Shown: positions 63,012-64,000 of the stretch, one piece after another | Numbering within the stretch: position 1 is the stretch's first letter | Layout of the letters: each line of letters starts with the position of its first letter | Program-made: the position numbers and the translations under genes | DNA from: Pseudanabaena biceps | GTDB lineage: Bacteria > Cyanobacteriota > Cyanobacteriia > Pseudanabaenales > Pseudanabaenaceae | NCBI GenBank assembly: GCA_013361095.1 | Contig: JAATWA010000001.1 | Span: 2,334,501-2,398,500, forward strand | Direction of reading: 5' to 3' | Length of the DNA: 64,000 nt | The notes under the pieces: model-generated | The model's database searches: none | What the model saw: only the letters and a program-made list of their open reading frames with translations | Told to the model about the DNA's origin: nothing

Positions 63012-64000
63012 TTAGAATCTATTCTCATATTCAATAGATATACCAGTACCACCATTAGAACTGTAATTACCTCGCAATAGAATATTGGGATCAACACGAT
63101 AGCGTACTGAAAAATTAGTTGGCTGCGTAGAGTCATTAATAATCCGTTGTAGCGCTACAGAGAAACTATTACTCACATCGATCGCAGCTTCTGCGGATAG
63201 TCCTAAAGTACCTGTGCGACTGCCTTCAGTGCCTGTGGTCACAGGACTAAGGTTAAACTCTGCCAAATTGAGCGCATCACCGATCGCATCTTGCAAGAAG
63301 TTAAGAATTGTGCCACCTGCAAAACTAGCTAATGCTGAAGCAGGATCGGAGCCACTCTGTTGTTGTAAGACACCGCCGCCAATCAGGGCAACGATTTCTG
63401 CTTGACTACGAGGAGGGCTACTCGAAAGGCGAATATCAGGCGCAAGAGCATTTCCTGTGACTGTAGCTTGCACTCGTAAAGTTCTCTGAGCGCCCAAATT
63501 GCTGACAGGAACTTCATTAGGACTAAACAGATCATTAGGGCGATTGGAATTAATTGGTACGCGCGTAATTTCGGCAACGGCTCCCGAAACCCGCACATTG
63601 AGAACTGGATTTAGCCCTTGGTTAGGTCTAAATTCTACAAAGTTTTCGTAGGAACGATCTAGGCGGAATCTGGTGGAAATCGCATTAAACTGACCACGAG
63701 AAATATTGATTTTGCCCTCTGGTTCAGGTCTTTGAAATGAGCCATTAAACACCAAGTCACCTTCGCCCAAAAAGTTAAACAAGGGGAATCTCGTCACCTG
63801 CATATTTCTTAGCTTCACGGCAAGACGATCAAAGCCAAAGTTGGCGACGTTATTACTACTAGCAACATTGTTATTGGGGTCAGCGTCATTACCGATGACA
63901 AATCGACCATCATTTAAGACCACTTCTCCTGTCAGAATTGGGTCTAATAGGGAACCTCTAACAATTACCCGAGTATTGAAGTTATCTGAACTAATATCGC
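63012..64000 (-). CDS. TamB-like translocation and assembly protein, C-terminal part
   Basis: The 3' end of a large gene that runs off the window: the frame is open to base 64000 (ISSDNFNTRVIVRGSLLDP before VVLNDGRFV). The visible ~329 residues show the TamB/DUF490 C-terminal pattern: FNFLGEGDLVFNGSFQRPEPEG, LRVQATVTGNALAPDIRLSSSPPRSQAEIVALIGGG, and a final beta-rich YRVDPNILLRGNYSSNGGTGISIEYENRF. TamB spans the periplasm and acts in lipid transport or outer-membrane protein assembly. It converges with the nuclease gene, leaving 21 bases between stops. Confidence 0.88.
   Translation of the reverse strand, partial: DISSDNFNTRVIVRGSLLDPILTGEVVLNDGRFVIGNDADPNNNVASSNNVANFGFDRLAVKLRNMQVTRFPLFNFLGEGDLVFNGSFQRPEPEGKINISRGQFNAISTRFRLDRSYENFVEFRPNQGLNPVLNVRVSGAVAEITRVPINSNRPNDLFSPNEVPVSNLGAQRTLRVQATVTGNALAPDIRLSSSPPRSQAEIVALIGGGVLQQQSGSDPASALASFAGGTILNFLQDAIGDALNLAEFNLSPVTTGTEGSRTGTLGLSAEAAIDVSNSFSVALQRIINDSTQPTNFSVRYRVDPNILLRGNYSSNGGTGISIEYENRF

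Overview
The window is cyanobacterial chromosome, probably from a Pseudanabaena-like filamentous or unicellular lineage. The evidence is the very frequent HIP1 octamer GCGATCGC, cyanobacteria-specific families (DUF4079, DUF3067, Sll0783/Sll0787-type proteins, PIN/TRAM membrane protein, DUF29) and canonical NtcA promoters. The genus is an inference; no rRNA or tRNA gene is present to test it. Genes are mostly short operons or single units, separated by intergenic spacers packed with palindromic repeats.

Layout. 1-10 kb: DUF1537 kinase, DUF4079 membrane protein, a large GAF-domain sensor, DUF3067, murQ with an overlapping PCP-reductase-like mini-gene, a 1-Cys peroxiredoxin and a NIL-domain protein. 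10-22 kb: trmL, a two-gene membrane/unknown operon, small secreted proteins, PIN/TRAM, aminopeptidase P, secD-secF and larB. 22-29 kb: a minus-strand Nit1C-type nitrilase cluster (flavoprotein, Sll0783-like protein, nitrilase, DUF1348 protein, radical SAM, GNAT, AIR-synthase-like). Two near-identical NtcA-type promoters precede its first and second genes. 29.5-46 kb: a probable exopolysaccharide locus (outer-membrane barrel, two DUF3131 proteins of which one is 1766 aa with a GH26-like end, a cellulose-synthase-like GT2). Next to it lies a partner-switching signalling set: STAS protein, response regulator-PP2C phosphatase, anti-sigma-type ATPase and a hybrid histidine kinase. 46-51 kb: flavin reductase, aldo-keto reductase and a nitric-oxide-stress group (Crp/Fnr regulator, truncated haemoglobin, RIC/YtfE) around a perfect FNR-like dyad. 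51-57 kb: a copper-handling group (P1B ATPase, cupredoxin, HMA chaperone, broken His-rich lipoprotein, MerR regulator, DUF305 lipoprotein) with two MerR-type promoters. 57-64 kb: leuS carrying an in-frame palindromic insert, DUF29, a Septu-type ATPase/HNH pair, and the 3' end of a TamB-like gene.

The most unusual feature is the repeat landscape. About thirty palindromes are present, many with near-perfect 20-30 bp arms around a 3-nt loop and a GGCGC-GAA-GCGCC-like core. Their arms differ from copy to copy but stay self-complementary, and they are bounded by at least three different terminal sequences. A separate double-hairpin element (CAGCAATTCTC ends) occurs six times. Three copies show 9-bp flanking direct repeats, one of them inside the 3' end of a flavin reductase gene, so it behaves like a MITE. 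Transposase remnants (IS5-like, IS1-like and another) are scattered, all broken.
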